Assembly (NCBI RefSeq): GCF_037963865.1
Contig: NZ_CP150170.1
Coordinates: forward strand, 5,890,001 to 5,954,000
Source: Paenibacillus sp. FSL R10-2734
GTDB taxonomy: Bacteria > Bacillota > Bacilli > Paenibacillales > Paenibacillaceae
Length of the DNA stretch: 64,000 nucleotides
Direction: 5' to 3'
This document shows positions 27,237-36,948 of the stretch, piece after piece; positions within the stretch are counted from its first letter, which is position 1, and the number at the start of each line of letters is the position of its first letter. The notes below the pieces were generated by a model. The model did not search any database. It worked only from the letters and a program-made list of their open reading frames with translations, and was not told where the DNA came from. Made by a program: the position numbers and the translations under genes.

Positions 27237-28001
27237 TCAGTAGGTGATACGTAGCTCATTATAGCTAGAAATAATTACATCTGCGTCAATCAAGTGCTTA
27301 TTATCTCCCAAGTTTGAGATTCCAACGGCGAGACGTAGGCCCGCACCTTTACCCAATTGCATATCTGCATTACTGTCACCAATAATAATCGTCACTTCAG
27401 GCGAAAGTCCCAGCTCCCGGCAGGCTAATTCAGCCATTTCAGGTGCGGGTTTTCCGTTTAATACTCTGTCTCTTGTAACTACCGAATCGAAATAATGTGC
27501 AACACCAAGCCAATCCAGATGTTCCTGAGTGGTCTTTTCACCATCTGAAGTAACAACGCCTAGCTTGAGCGATGCAGCAGCGCACTGTTCCAGAAAGGGA
27601 TGAAGCCCTTCTAGAGGTTGGGCCATGCGGCGTTTGCGCAATTCATACATCGCATCCTTAGCTATACTTTTTACACGGGTCAATGCTTCATTCCAAGGCA
27701 CACCCGCAGTGTACAGCTGCCATGCGAGTACACCATAACTTTCTTCCTCTGTAGCCATAGTGAGCGGACCAGCAGGATCATAGCCAATCAATTTACCCGC
27801 AGCATCATGCTGTGTACCAAGCACTTTACTCCGATCCACAATAAAATCGGTTCCCATAATCGCAAGCTGATCTTCCATTCCACGCAGTACAAGCTCGGCC
27901 CAATTCCCCCATGTGGCTAATAAATCCAATAACGTGCCATCTTTGTCGAACAATATGCCTGAACAAGGAATACACTCGTCGTTAATATGTAATAATGGCA
28001 T
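27237..28001 (-). CDS. HAD-superfamily phosphatase (phosphoglycolate phosphatase-like)
   Basis: A hydrolase of about 254 residues. Motif I is FDKDGTLLD near 20, with a helical cap domain of subclass I after it; motif II is VVTSDG near 152, motif III lies in the NGKPAPEM region and motif IV is IIGDSNADMQ near 210. The substrate is probably a small phosphorylated metabolite. The ATG follows GGGAGGGAG; the longer frame adds ten codons across that site. It lies 33 nt before the sirtuin start. Confidence 0.88.
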   Translation of the reverse strand: MPLLHINDECIPCSGILFDKDGTLLDLLATWGNWAELVLRGMEDQLAIMGTDFIVDRSKVLGTQHDAAGKLIGYDPAGPLTMATEEESYGVLAWQLYTAGVPWNEALTRVKSIAKDAMYELRKRRMAQPLEGLHPFLEQCAAASLKLGVVTSDGEKTTQEHLDWLGVAHYFDSVVTRDRVLNGKPAPEMAELACRELGLSPEVTIIIGDSNADMQLGKGAGLRLAVGISNLGDNKHLIDADVIISSYNELRITY

Positions 28002-28034
28002 AAATCTCCCTCCCTTTGTTGGAAAGACCAAAGG

Positions 28035-28778
28035 CTACCTAAGATTCCCTAGCCAATCCAACATGGCTTGCACTGTATCATTTTGCTGCTCTTCTTCGGA
28101 AATGGTTGCTTTCCCATCTCCTTTTTGTGGTCCATAGCTTCCAAACTGAGCGTGATTTCCACCGACGATTGAACTATAAACCGTATTATCTGGCAGATAG
28201 GAGCGACCTTTACTGTAGCTATCTCTGTCAACCACCTGATCTTCAGTGCCCAGCACTGATAATACAGATAAAGTAGTGTTTCTTAGACTGCCTTGTTCAT
28301 CGGGATAGGAGGCTAGAAAAAACACACCTTCCAGCTGGTCCGAATGCTCCGCCGCATACCTCGATGCCATGACACCCCCTAGGGAATGCCCACCTATTAC
28401 AAAAGAAAGCTTAGGATGCACACGAATAATCTCATCAGCGGCATCACCCTTTGTTACCGCTAAGTTAAGCGGCATTTTGGCTATATAGAAAGGATGCCCC
28501 GCAGCAGCAACACTTTTCGCCAATGGGGAATAAGCCTCTGCTTCCACCAGCCCCCCCGGATAAAAAATAACCGCTGCACCTTTTGTAATCGAAGGCTCGA
28601 AGGCGATCCAATTGGCATTCTGTTCGACTGTAACCCCACCACCTGAAATTAGCGCTGTTTCGGCTTTTTCAGCCGGAGCATAAGGGGTTAAATATTTCCA
28701 TAACAGCAAGCCGGCTACAACAAGAATGATTAGTACAATTAAACCGATACGTCGTTTTGTTATTTTTTTCTTCAACAT
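28035..28778 (-). CDS. Membrane-anchored alpha/beta hydrolase
   Basis: A protein of about 247 residues with a basic N terminus and one membrane helix (about 9-27), then an extracytoplasmic alpha/beta-hydrolase domain. The nucleophile elbow is GGHSLGG near 125; an acid in LGTEDQVV and a C-terminal histidine in GGNHAQFG complete the triad. It resembles the alpha/beta_hydrolase_5 family. The start MLKKKI follows GGGAGTGG; the longer frame adds 24 codons of no clear quality. It is the first gene of a three-gene minus-strand set. Confidence 0.85.
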   Translation of the reverse strand: MLKKKITKRRIGLIVLIILVVAGLLLWKYLTPYAPAEKAETALISGGGVTVEQNANWIAFEPSITKGAAVIFYPGGLVEAEAYSPLAKSVAAAGHPFYIAKMPLNLAVTKGDAADEIIRVHPKLSFVIGGHSLGGVMASRYAAEHSDQLEGVFFLASYPDEQGSLRNTTLSVLSVLGTEDQVVDRDSYSKGRSYLPDNTVYSSIVGGNHAQFGSYGPQKGDGKATISEEEQQNDTVQAMLDWLGNLR

Positions 28779-28964
28779 GCTCCACTCCCGGATGTTACTG
28801 CATATAAGAAAATTATAGTAGAAACCCTCTGTTCTAACAACCGTCAACACATCGCCACAATTAACAGTGATGATAACGCTTACATTAGTGAGTTAATTCA
28901 CAATTAAATTGAAGAAAATCTCGTATTTTAAAATTAAAGCATTAAGCGTCCTTGGAGGGAAGTC

Positions 28965-30005
28965 ATGGCAGGGGAAATCTCGCTAGACACGCGTGGGAAG
29001 ACTTTTTTTCTGAATTTACGGTTTTTGCTTATTGTCACTGTATTCATTGGAAATGCTATAGAACCTCTGATTGGATCGATGAACAGCTTGCATAGCTTAT
29101 ATATGTGGATCTTCAGCTTTCATATGCCGCTCTTCGTGCTCGTCACCGGTTTTTTTGCCAATAAACACCTCACAGGTACGCCAGGCCGCCGCATAGTCAT
29201 GCAAATTGGATTGCAGTACATTATTTTTCAAAGCCTATACTCTGTGCTAGACGCGACCATATTTCAGGTACAGAGTATCCATCATTCCTTTTTCGCCCCC
29301 TATCTGCTCTTATGGTTTCTGGCAAGTCATGCTTTCTGGCGTTTGCTTATGACCGGGATCCGTAAATGGACGCCTACCGCACAATTCATTTTTGCTGTCG
29401 CCTCTGGGATTGCCGTTGGGTACCTACAGCTCGATGGCGTATGGTTCAGCATTAGCCGTACTTTTGTATACCTGCCTTTCTTCGTATTAGGTTATCATTT
29501 TTCGTTTCAGTCCTTTTCCCGCTTCTTTCAAAAATGGATTAAAATCACCGCTGCCGCAGTCTCCATGCTTCTATTTATCCTGTTTGGAGCTTGGGGATCT
29601 GAGTTGCCGATAGGCTGGCTTTACGGAAGCATGACCTACATGCAGCTTGGGCTTCAAGAATGGTACGCAGGAATATATCGTCTTGCCGTTTACGGTCTGC
29701 AAATTACTGCTGCATTAGCGTTTATGGGGTGGATTCCTTACTCGCTCAGCCGGATGACTGACTGGGGTTCCCGTACGTTGTATGTTTTTCTACTTCATGG
29801 ATTTATCGTTCGTTCTGCCGCTGTTTCTGGCCTGTACTCCTATATTAACCATCCCTTAGGTGCCTTCTTATTGGTACTTTCTGCAATCTTACTAACCATT
29901 CTCTTAGCCCAACCAAGTGTAAAAAGACTAATGCATCCTATTGTTGAACCCTCAGTCGGTTGGATGATTACCCTGCAGCGTGTTGCCTTACGACGCTCAT
30001 TATAA
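28965..30005 (+). CDS. Acyltransferase 3-family integral membrane protein
   Basis: A 346-residue protein with about ten membrane segments. The N terminus (LNLRFLLIVTVFIGNAIEPL ... SFHMPLFVLVTGFF) matches COG3594/acyltransferase_3 proteins such as fucose 4-O-acetylase, which O-acetylate surface sugars. A GGAGGGAAG site lies just before the ATG. It is divergent from the hydrolase operon and ends in its own terminator. The acceptor is unknown. Confidence 0.85.
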   Translation: MAGEISLDTRGKTFFLNLRFLLIVTVFIGNAIEPLIGSMNSLHSLYMWIFSFHMPLFVLVTGFFANKHLTGTPGRRIVMQIGLQYIIFQSLYSVLDATIFQVQSIHHSFFAPYLLLWFLASHAFWRLLMTGIRKWTPTAQFIFAVASGIAVGYLQLDGVWFSISRTFVYLPFFVLGYHFSFQSFSRFFQKWIKITAAAVSMLLFILFGAWGSELPIGWLYGSMTYMQLGLQEWYAGIYRLAVYGLQITAALAFMGWIPYSLSRMTDWGSRTLYVFLLHGFIVRSAAVSGLYSYINHPLGAFLLVLSAILLTILLAQPSVKRLMHPIVEPSVGWMITLQRVALRRSL

Positions 30006-30009
30006 GTGG

Positions 30010-30036
30010 CCTATCCCCTAGCGGATAGGTTTTTTT
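30010..30036 (+). terminator. Terminator of the acyltransferase gene
   Basis: CCTATCC and GGATAGG form a 7-bp stem with a 6-nt loop, followed by seven T, directly after the stop. Confidence 0.85.
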
Positions 30037-30321
30037 ATACTCTATTAAGGTCGACCACCTCAAGAGAAACTTCACACTGTTCGGTAGAAAAAACGAGCTC
30101 TTTGTGATAGACTCACTAATAACAATGACTTCTCCGTTCTTTATAGGCGGAAACCGTTTATACCAAAACAGCGGCATTTTTTATAGAAACGGCTTCGCCC
30201 TTCTTCTCTAGGAAGCTCGTCCCCGTTCATTCTATAAACCGTATATACGCAGGTCTTTGGAGTTCATTGCGTTAATGCGACACTATATTTATTGCAATTT
30301 ATTTAGGGGGGAAATATCATT
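30037..30321. other. Gene-free leader region of ilvD
   Basis: About 285 bp with no supported gene. I looked for a T-box (GGGTGGNACCGCG) or a leader peptide rich in Leu/Ile/Val codons and saw neither. Related fragments such as TTTATACC...GCGG and CTATAAACCG occur but give no clear stem. An AGGGGGG ribosome site ends the region. Confidence 0.5.
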
Positions 30322-32007
30322 ATGGCAGCCAAGAAAATGCGTTCAGACATGATTAAAAAAGGCTTTGACCGTGCTCCACACCGTAGTCTCCTGCGTGCAG
30401 CCGGAGTAAAAGAAGAAGATTTCGGAAAGCCGTTTATTGCGGTCTGCAATTCCTATATTGATATTGTTCCAGGTCATGTGCATCTTCAAGAGTTCGGTAA
30501 GATCGTTAAGGAAGCGATTCGTGAAGCTGGCGGCGTTCCTTTTGAATTCAATACGATTGGCGTAGATGACGGTATCGCTATGGGACATATCGGCATGCGT
30601 TATTCACTACCAAGCCGTGAGATCATCGCTGACGCCTTGGAAACTGTAGTTTCCGCGCATTGGTTCGATGGCATGGTCTGCATCCCTAACTGCGATAAAA
30701 TCACACCGGGTATGATGATGGGCGCACTGCGTGTCAACATCCCAACCATGTTCGTAAGCGGTGGCCCAATGAAAGCCGGAGTAGACAGTAAAGGTAACAA
30801 GCTCTCCCTTACCTCGGTATTTGAGGGTGTAGGTGCTCACCAAGTCGGCAAAATCAACGATGCTGAGTTGCTTGAATTAGAACAATTCGGTTGTCCTACC
30901 TGCGGATCTTGTTCGGGAATGTTCACCGCGAACTCCATGAACTGTCTGGCAGAGGCACTTGGACTGGCATTGCCAGGTAATGGTACCATCCTAGCTGTAG
31001 CTGATGAGCGCAGAGAATTTGTACGCAGATCCGCTACTCAACTGATGGAATTGATTAAGCTAGACCTTAAACCAAGAGATATCGTAACTAAAGAATCCCT
31101 CGATAACGCTTTTGCGCTGGATATGGCAATGGGTGGCTCCACCAACACGGTGCTACACACCCTTGCGTTGGCTCAAGAAGCTGGTATCGATTATCCGCTT
31201 GAACGCATTAACGAAGTTGCTAACCGTGTTCCTTACTTGGCGAAACTGGCTCCGGCATCCGATATTTTCATTGAAGATGTGGACCGCGCAGGCGGCGTTA
31301 GTGCCGTATTGAATGAACTGCTGAAGAAACCGGGCGCTCTGTACGGAGAATGTATGACGGTTACCGGCAAAACATTAGCCGAGAACGTAACCGGACATGA
31401 AATCCAAGATACTTCCGTAATTCATACGATCGATAACCCTTACTCCGAAAGAGGCGGTCTCGCCGTACTTTACGGCAACCTGGCTCCAGAGGGTTCCATC
31501 ATTAAAGTAGGTGCAGTTGATGCTTCTGTAGGTGGATATCACAAAGGTCCTGCGATCTGCTTTGATTCCCAAGAGTCTGCACTCGAAGGTATCGCAAACG
31601 GTAAGGTTAAAGAAGGCCATGTAGTCGTTATCCGTTATGAAGGTCCAAAGGGTGGACCGGGAATGCCGGAAATGCTAGCCCCTACTTCGCAAATCGTGGG
31701 AATGGGTCTGGGTGCTAAGGTTGGTCTGATTACAGACGGACGTTTCTCGGGGGCTTCCCGTGGAATCAGCATCGGTCACATTTCTCCAGAGGCTGCTGAA
31801 GGCGGCCCAATCGCTTTTGTTGAAGATGGCGATATCATTGAACTAGATCTCAACAACCGTAAGATTGAACTGCTGGTTGACGAAGAAGTATTGGCGGTTC
31901 GCCGTACAGGCTGGAAAGAGTTTGAGCCTAAAGTTAAGACTGGTTACCTGGCTCGCTATTCCAAAATGGTTACCAACGCAAGTAACGGTGCAGTACTGAA
32001 GATTTAA
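30322..32007 (+). CDS. ilvD: Dihydroxy-acid dehydratase
   Basis: A 561-residue iron-sulfur enzyme that dehydrates dihydroxy-acids to 2-keto acids in the last shared step of valine and isoleucine synthesis, also feeding leucine and pantothenate. Cluster-type cysteines are at C42 (VCNSY), C124 in CDKITPG and C197 in CGSCSG; the lysine of CDK is the one carbamylated in the family. The C-terminal GRFSGASRGISIGH motif is present. It stands alone here, away from other ilv/leu genes, and closes with a strong terminator. Confidence 0.97.
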   Translation: MAAKKMRSDMIKKGFDRAPHRSLLRAAGVKEEDFGKPFIAVCNSYIDIVPGHVHLQEFGKIVKEAIREAGGVPFEFNTIGVDDGIAMGHIGMRYSLPSREIIADALETVVSAHWFDGMVCIPNCDKITPGMMMGALRVNIPTMFVSGGPMKAGVDSKGNKLSLTSVFEGVGAHQVGKINDAELLELEQFGCPTCGSCSGMFTANSMNCLAEALGLALPGNGTILAVADERREFVRRSATQLMELIKLDLKPRDIVTKESLDNAFALDMAMGGSTNTVLHTLALAQEAGIDYPLERINEVANRVPYLAKLAPASDIFIEDVDRAGGVSAVLNELLKKPGALYGECMTVTGKTLAENVTGHEIQDTSVIHTIDNPYSERGGLAVLYGNLAPEGSIIKVGAVDASVGGYHKGPAICFDSQESALEGIANGKVKEGHVVVIRYEGPKGGPGMPEMLAPTSQIVGMGLGAKVGLITDGRFSGASRGISIGHISPEAAEGGPIAFVEDGDIIELDLNNRKIELLVDEEVLAVRRTGWKEFEPKVKTGYLARYSKMVTNASNGAVLKI

Positions 32008-32043
32008 TTAGCAAACCGAGTAAATAATTTTTCCTAGCATACA

Positions 32044-32088
32044 AGAGCAGTCCACCTTAGATAATCTTTGGTCGGACTGCTCTTTTTT
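32044..32088 (+). terminator. Terminator of ilvD
   Basis: AGAGCAGTCC and GGACTGCTCT form a perfect 10-bp stem followed by six T. Confidence 0.92.
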
Positions 32089-32097
32089 ATTGGAAAC

Positions 32098-32139
32098 CAA
32101 AAAGATGCCCCACACACCATCTCTGGCTTGTGGGACATC
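32098..32139 (-). terminator. Terminator of the polysaccharide deacetylase gene
   Basis: On the minus strand GATGTCCCACAAGCC pairs with GGTGTGTGGGGCATC, followed by five T. It faces the ilvD terminator. Confidence 0.75.
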
Positions 32140-32182
32140 TACATTACCGATCTAATATAAGATAAATAAATAATGTCATGAA

Positions 32183-33583
32183 TCAATTGGTTACTGTTGC
32201 TCCTGGTAATTCCACTTCTGTAAGTGAATCATTAAGTGACAACGCTTCCTCTTGTTGCGGTTTACGTTTCCTTACTGACCTTTCATCATGAGGCAGTTGC
32301 TGGTTCATCTTCTTGAGCAATTCTGAGACAGGCATCAGGATTAGCTTCGGTACAAGGACCTCACTTCGCTCCTTGAGCCTAGCACCACCATCTGGATGAA
32401 TCACACTTAACAGGATCTTTAAGTAAAACTTAGTGGAGCGTGCGAATATACCATCCGGCAAATCATGTACACTAAAGCCGAATTTCTCTGGCCCACGGTT
32501 AATCATGCTAACTCCATAAAGCGCTTTGGCTTGCGCGAGGTTTATATCTTTGGCAATGACTTCTGCCAGCATTGGCAACCCTTTCTCCATTCTGCGAATC
32601 ATTCGAATCGCAAGTTGAGCAGAAGAACGAGAATGAATGCCTAATTCGAATAATTGTCTGTTATCAATATGCAGCTCAATGACTTTATCGCCTTTACTCA
32701 GCAGGGTTCCATCACCGAGTTCAACAGGCTCTCCCTGATATTTACGCATTCGATAATGCATAAATGGATCGGCTGGGTTAATCGTCTTGAGCTGGAAAAT
32801 CACTTGAAATACCTGCTCCCAAGCCAACCAGAGTCCTACTATTACTCGTTTACCAAAGGATAAGCGCCGAATAGGTGACTTCTCCGCCATCTTGATCATG
32901 TCATCAACTCGAATGGTGCGTAATCCCCTTCTATGCGCCTCCTGCAACGTAAGTTCAAGGGCTACCAGCATATTCTCGGGTGCATCCGGATCGGCTCCCA
33001 GCGTTGTGCCACTATCATGCAGCAGCATCACTTCACCGGGATTTAATCGAGCCAGCATTTTCTCAGTGAGCCGCTGCGCTCCAAGCTTCTCGCGCCAATC
33101 TCCAAACATTACCGACCAAAGAACAATTTCAACTTGGCGACGTTTTGAAATATCAAACAAGTTAACAATACCCCATGGTGGACGGTAATACGTACTCCGC
33201 TCGCCTATAATATTGTAGATAATATCATTTGTACGCTGAATCTGGCGACGGACGGTTGCGGGCCGCATGAGCCAGTTCGTCTTATGAACATAATTATGAA
33301 TTCCAATCAGATGTCCTTCTTCATGTATCCGCTGAATAAGCTCCGGATAACGTTCGGCGTTAGATCCTACAACAAAAAAGGTTGCTTTTGCATCATACTT
33401 CTTCAATAAATCCAGGAGTAATGGTGTAAATCGAGGGTCAGGTCCATCATCAAAGGTCAACGCGAACTCATTTCGCCCAGTTCCTTTACGAAAGACACGG
33501 TAACCAAAAATACGGCTAATCATACCCGGGATAAAAGCATAAAAAGATGAGATATAAAATAACCAGAGCAGCAAAGTCTGCAT
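32183..33583 (-). CDS. Polysaccharide deacetylase with C-terminal YkoP-like domain
   Basis: A 466-residue protein with an N-terminal membrane segment (about 1-22), a NodB/CE4 deacetylase domain (about 38-225) and a ~200-residue C-terminal domain. NodB motifs are TFDDGPD (motif 1), HNYVH (metal histidines, motif 2), RPPWG (motif 3) and LLHDSG (motif 5). It should remove N- or O-acetyl groups from peptidoglycan or another surface glycan. The C-terminal part resembles Bacillus YkoP by its general pattern; this second assignment is tentative. Single gene, divergent from the AI-2E-family gene. Confidence 0.88.
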   Translation of the reverse strand: MQTLLLWLFYISSFYAFIPGMISRIFGYRVFRKGTGRNEFALTFDDGPDPRFTPLLLDLLKKYDAKATFFVVGSNAERYPELIQRIHEEGHLIGIHNYVHKTNWLMRPATVRRQIQRTNDIIYNIIGERSTYYRPPWGIVNLFDISKRRQVEIVLWSVMFGDWREKLGAQRLTEKMLARLNPGEVMLLHDSGTTLGADPDAPENMLVALELTLQEAHRRGLRTIRVDDMIKMAEKSPIRRLSFGKRVIVGLWLAWEQVFQVIFQLKTINPADPFMHYRMRKYQGEPVELGDGTLLSKGDKVIELHIDNRQLFELGIHSRSSAQLAIRMIRRMEKGLPMLAEVIAKDINLAQAKALYGVSMINRGPEKFGFSVHDLPDGIFARSTKFYLKILLSVIHPDGGARLKERSEVLVPKLILMPVSELLKKMNQQLPHDERSVRKRKPQQEEALSLNDSLTEVELPGATVTN

Positions 33584-33791
33584 ATGAATTCCTCGCTTTT
33601 CCAGAGTTGACTTTGGCTCGCCTTACGTCTGCAAGCAGAACCCGTGATACGGCCAAGTGAAGTTAGATAAAAAATACGTTACCCCCTATTTTAACACATG
33701 TATCAAAGAAATAGACGATTTTTAAGTAAAATCATGTACAATGTATTCAACCTGACATATCAACAATTTAAAAAGGGAGTTGTTTATATCT

Positions 33792-34982
33792 ATGCTGCCG
33801 TTATACAAAAAATATTGGCGCACGTTCTTCGACATTGGATTAATTGTCCTCACGGTCTATCTGGTGATGTTCGCCTTCAGTAAATTGTATCAGTTAGCTG
33901 CACCTGTATTCCTATCTTTTTTTGTATTTTTGCTTATTGAACCGCTTGCCCGTTTCTTGAACCGTCGGGGGCTTGCCAAACCATTCGCTTCTGCGATCTC
34001 AGTGCTTCTGTTTCTCATCGTTCTTCTGGGTACGTTATTTGGCGCTGGACTATTGGTCACCATCCAAGCTCTTCACTTTCAAGATAATCTCCCTAAGTAT
34101 ACAAATGTGGTACAACAACATTTCGTGGAATCCACAAACTATCTTCAGCAAAAAATCGATAGCTTGCCGCCCGACGTTACCGACAAAGTGAATGGATATT
34201 TTAAAGATGCCACTAACGTCCTTACAGGATGGCTTGTAACTTTTCTAAAGTATATGGTCGGAGTTCTCGGATCCTTCTCCTCCTTCATGGCCAATTTTGG
34301 GATCGCCATTATTTTGGCTTTTTTTCTTAGCATGGAGATTAAAGATTGGCGCAAGATTGCCCATGACAAAATGCCAAAAACATTTAAAACCGCCTATGCC
34401 TTTTTACAAGGAAACGTCTTTAAGGCCATCGGCTCTTATTTGAAAGCTCAGCTTATTCTGATCAGCATAACCTTTGTTATCGTACTGATCGGCCTATTCA
34501 TTCTAAGGACCGGCAACGTGATCACTATGGCGCTTATCTGTGCTGTATTTGACGTCTTGCCGCTCCTTGGTGTTACAACGATTTTAGTCCCTTGGATCAT
34601 CTATCTGTTCATTGTTGGCAATACCTCTTTAGCAATCGGTCTAATCGTACTTCTCGCGATAGTACTAATTGTAAGACAACTGCTCGAGCCGAAGATTACC
34701 GGGAATTCGATTGGCGTATCGTCTGCTTTTCTGATGCTGTCCTTCGTCCTTATCTCAACATCCGCTTTCGGTGTAGCTGGTCTGATCTTATCTCCGATTC
34801 TGCTTATTCTGATTAAAGAACTGATTCAACAAGGATATCTTCAGAGCTGGATCTATCTGCCTCAGGAGGAGTTTATCGTGTCTCCCTTTGCTGCAAACGG
34901 CCCTTCAACTAAGGGGAAGGCTACTCCTACTCCTCCAGAGCCTCAAGCTTCTGAAGAAACCGATAACAAATCAAATACTTGA
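33792..34982 (+). CDS. AI-2E family transporter (YdbI/YtvI-like membrane protein)
   Basis: A protein of about 396 residues with eight or so membrane helices in the AI-2E/UPF0118 pattern: paired N-terminal helices, a long extracytoplasmic helical loop (about 65-140) and a C-terminal bundle with DVLPLLG near 258 and EPKITGNSIG near 305. The family includes permeases and Na+/H+-antiporter-like proteins; the role here is unknown. The ATG at 33792 follows AAAGGGAG; an earlier TTG sits on the ribosome site. Its last 40 bp overlap the end of the convergent penicillin-binding protein gene. Confidence 0.88.
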   Translation: MLPLYKKYWRTFFDIGLIVLTVYLVMFAFSKLYQLAAPVFLSFFVFLLIEPLARFLNRRGLAKPFASAISVLLFLIVLLGTLFGAGLLVTIQALHFQDNLPKYTNVVQQHFVESTNYLQQKIDSLPPDVTDKVNGYFKDATNVLTGWLVTFLKYMVGVLGSFSSFMANFGIAIILAFFLSMEIKDWRKIAHDKMPKTFKTAYAFLQGNVFKAIGSYLKAQLILISITFVIVLIGLFILRTGNVITMALICAVFDVLPLLGVTTILVPWIIYLFIVGNTSLAIGLIVLLAIVLIVRQLLEPKITGNSIGVSSAFLMLSFVLISTSAFGVAGLILSPILLILIKELIQQGYLQSWIYLPQEEFIVSPFAANGPSTKGKATPTPPEPQASEETDNKSNT

Positions 34983-36751
34983 CCAAACAGCTTAATGGCA
35001 AGATGCGGACTATCTGGAGCAACATTCTCTACAGCGACTGATACCGCATATCTTGGGTGATCCACCGGACCATAGCCGATAAACCATTGATTGTTACGAG
35101 CCACACCCTTAACTAGCGTCTGTGCTGTACCTGACTTACCTGCAACGGGCCAGTGTGTGCTTTGTAGGCGGGTTCCGGTTCCTTCCGTCACTACTTTGCG
35201 CATCATGGACAGTAACTGGCGGGCTGTTGACTCAGAGATTGTCCCTGCCGATGAAGGGGATAAATGTCCAGGCAGCTCCTCCAGCTTCTGCCCGTTCGCG
35301 AATGTTACTCGCTGCAAAATTCTCGGCGCCCTTACTTCACCCCCATGCAGAAGCGTTACAATAAGATTAGCTGCTTGTAAAGGCGTAACTTGTACATCTC
35401 GTTGTCCAATTGCAGTCTGCACCCTGGCTCCCTTATCATCTGGAAGCAATGTAGTAAATATGGTTCCCTTTTGCTCTCCAGATAGTGGTTTTAGGAGTGG
35501 AAACCCAAGCGTCTTTTCTGCTTGCCAGCTAATATCTCTTCCGAGTCCTAGCGCGAGTGCAGTCGATTGAAGCTGAACTCCGCTCAAGCGCTCAGCCAAA
35601 GCAGCAAATACAGTATTACAGGACACGGCGAATCCTTGCTCTAGCGTAAGGGGGCCGTGTCCTTTTCCTTTCAGACACGAGAGTCCATATTTCTCATATT
35701 GCCCTGAACAATAAAAGAGCTCGTCAGCAGAGGTCACTCCAGCTTCTAACGCTGCGGCGGCTGTAACGATTTTAAAAATCGATCCAGGAACGGCTGCCTG
35801 AAGCGCCCGATTATTCCACTCGCCCCCTTGAGGAGATATCTTCTCTGGGTTGTAGAAGGGTAAAGATACCATCGCTTCAATATCTCCCGTTCCGGTGTCT
35901 AACACCACGACGGCTCCTTCTTTCATTCCGGATTTGAGCGCTAGCTCCTCGATTCCTTCCTGAAGCTTTTTATCAATCGTTGTATATAAAGACAGAGGAT
36001 AATAGGGATTGCCTGGAGCCCTAACTTGAATGGGGCTGCCTGGAAAGCGATTCCCGCGCGCATCCACTTGAGCATAAGCCTCAGTATGACCTACACCTTG
36101 AAGCAATGGCTCTAGCGTCTTTTCTAATCCGTCCGTGCCTGTCATCGGAATTCTAAGACCCGTAGGTGAAGCTTTATCTCCAGCATGCACGACGGCTTCT
36201 GATAAATATCCTAGCCATTGCCGACCTGAAGAATTCCCATCATATCTGCGTGCAAAAGGGAGTACGCCTACTCCATCGATACCCAGCGCACTTACTTCTT
36301 CTGCTTGCGCCGGTGTAAGTTCGAGTGGCCCTTTTCCCACCGATGATGGCCAGAGCAAAGGTTCTTTAAGGGAAGAACGCTTATTCAACAGTTGTTCATA
36401 GCTGACACCCAGAATGGCGGCCAGTCGGTGCATGGGTTTATCTTCTTCGTAAACAACCTTCGTCACAGATTTCTTAGTCTTCTCCTCTTGTGGAAAAAAC
36501 GCCGCAGTCCAAATGGTTTCCCCAGCAAGCGGCTCACTCTTACGGTCATACAGCCGACCCCGCCCGCTGTCGAGCACAGTCTCCCGTTCACTCTGAATTT
36601 CAGCCATCTTAGAGAGTGTATATTTCGTTCCAGGAACAGTCTGTTCCTTCATAATTAGTTGAACCCACGCCAGCCTAAGGATCAACACGGCTACAGCCGC
36701 CGATAAAATAAGAAGACCGCTGAATACACGACGGTGTTTGTTATTACGCAA
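34943..36751 (-). CDS. Penicillin-binding protein, class B-like transpeptidase
   Basis: A 602-residue membrane-anchored transpeptidase for peptidoglycan cross-linking. One N-terminal membrane helix (about 11-33) is followed by a dimerisation-like domain and the transpeptidase domain. All three active-site motifs are present: SxxK as S324-IF-K327, SxN as SCN (377-379) and KSG(T) near 542. A Cys pair (FYCSG, LSCLKG) lies between the first two motifs, as in some sporulation PBPs. Which cell process it serves cannot be told. The tail overlaps the convergent AI-2E-family gene by 40 bp, with no terminator between. Confidence 0.92.
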   Translation of the reverse strand: MRNNKHRRVFSGLLILSAAVAVLILRLAWVQLIMKEQTVPGTKYTLSKMAEIQSERETVLDSGRGRLYDRKSEPLAGETIWTAAFFPQEEKTKKSVTKVVYEEDKPMHRLAAILGVSYEQLLNKRSSLKEPLLWPSSVGKGPLELTPAQAEEVSALGIDGVGVLPFARRYDGNSSGRQWLGYLSEAVVHAGDKASPTGLRIPMTGTDGLEKTLEPLLQGVGHTEAYAQVDARGNRFPGSPIQVRAPGNPYYPLSLYTTIDKKLQEGIEELALKSGMKEGAVVVLDTGTGDIEAMVSLPFYNPEKISPQGGEWNNRALQAAVPGSIFKIVTAAAALEAGVTSADELFYCSGQYEKYGLSCLKGKGHGPLTLEQGFAVSCNTVFAALAERLSGVQLQSTALALGLGRDISWQAEKTLGFPLLKPLSGEQKGTIFTTLLPDDKGARVQTAIGQRDVQVTPLQAANLIVTLLHGGEVRAPRILQRVTFANGQKLEELPGHLSPSSAGTISESTARQLLSMMRKVVTEGTGTRLQSTHWPVAGKSGTAQTLVKGVARNNQWFIGYGPVDHPRYAVSVAVENVAPDSPHLAIKLFGQVFDLLSVSSEA

Positions 36752-36887
36752 TGTCTTCCCTCCTGATCAAACTCCACACCTATTATGTCCTACCTACATT
36801 CATTAGAATCTCCATAAATTTGCCTTCACAACATCGGAAGTAAAAATATATTTTATACTGGCTACATACTTATACTTTCTTATATAT

Positions 36888-36922
36888 ACAAAAAACCGCT
36901 TCTCCTAAAGGAAAAAGCGGTT
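36888..36922 (-). terminator. Terminator after the first chemoreceptor gene
   Basis: AACCGCTT and AAGCGGTT form an 8-bp stem followed on the minus strand by six T. The arms resemble those of the terminator behind the second chemoreceptor gene at 54535-54577. Confidence 0.85.
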
Positions 36923-36948
36923 CTTCTTACAGTATTCTGTTATCTACC

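Noticed and set aside
29968..30177. 69-codon minus-strand frame after the acyltransferase gene
   Set aside because: It overlaps the end of the real gene and its terminator, and its sequence has no domain-like features.
30037..30321. Possible T-box or attenuator before ilvD
   Set aside because: No T-box sequence, specifier loop or terminator/antiterminator pair could be found.
35091..36658. Plus-strand frames of 80-159 codons inside the penicillin-binding protein gene
   Set aside because: Shadows of the conserved minus-strand gene; low-quality Ser/Pro/Arg composition.
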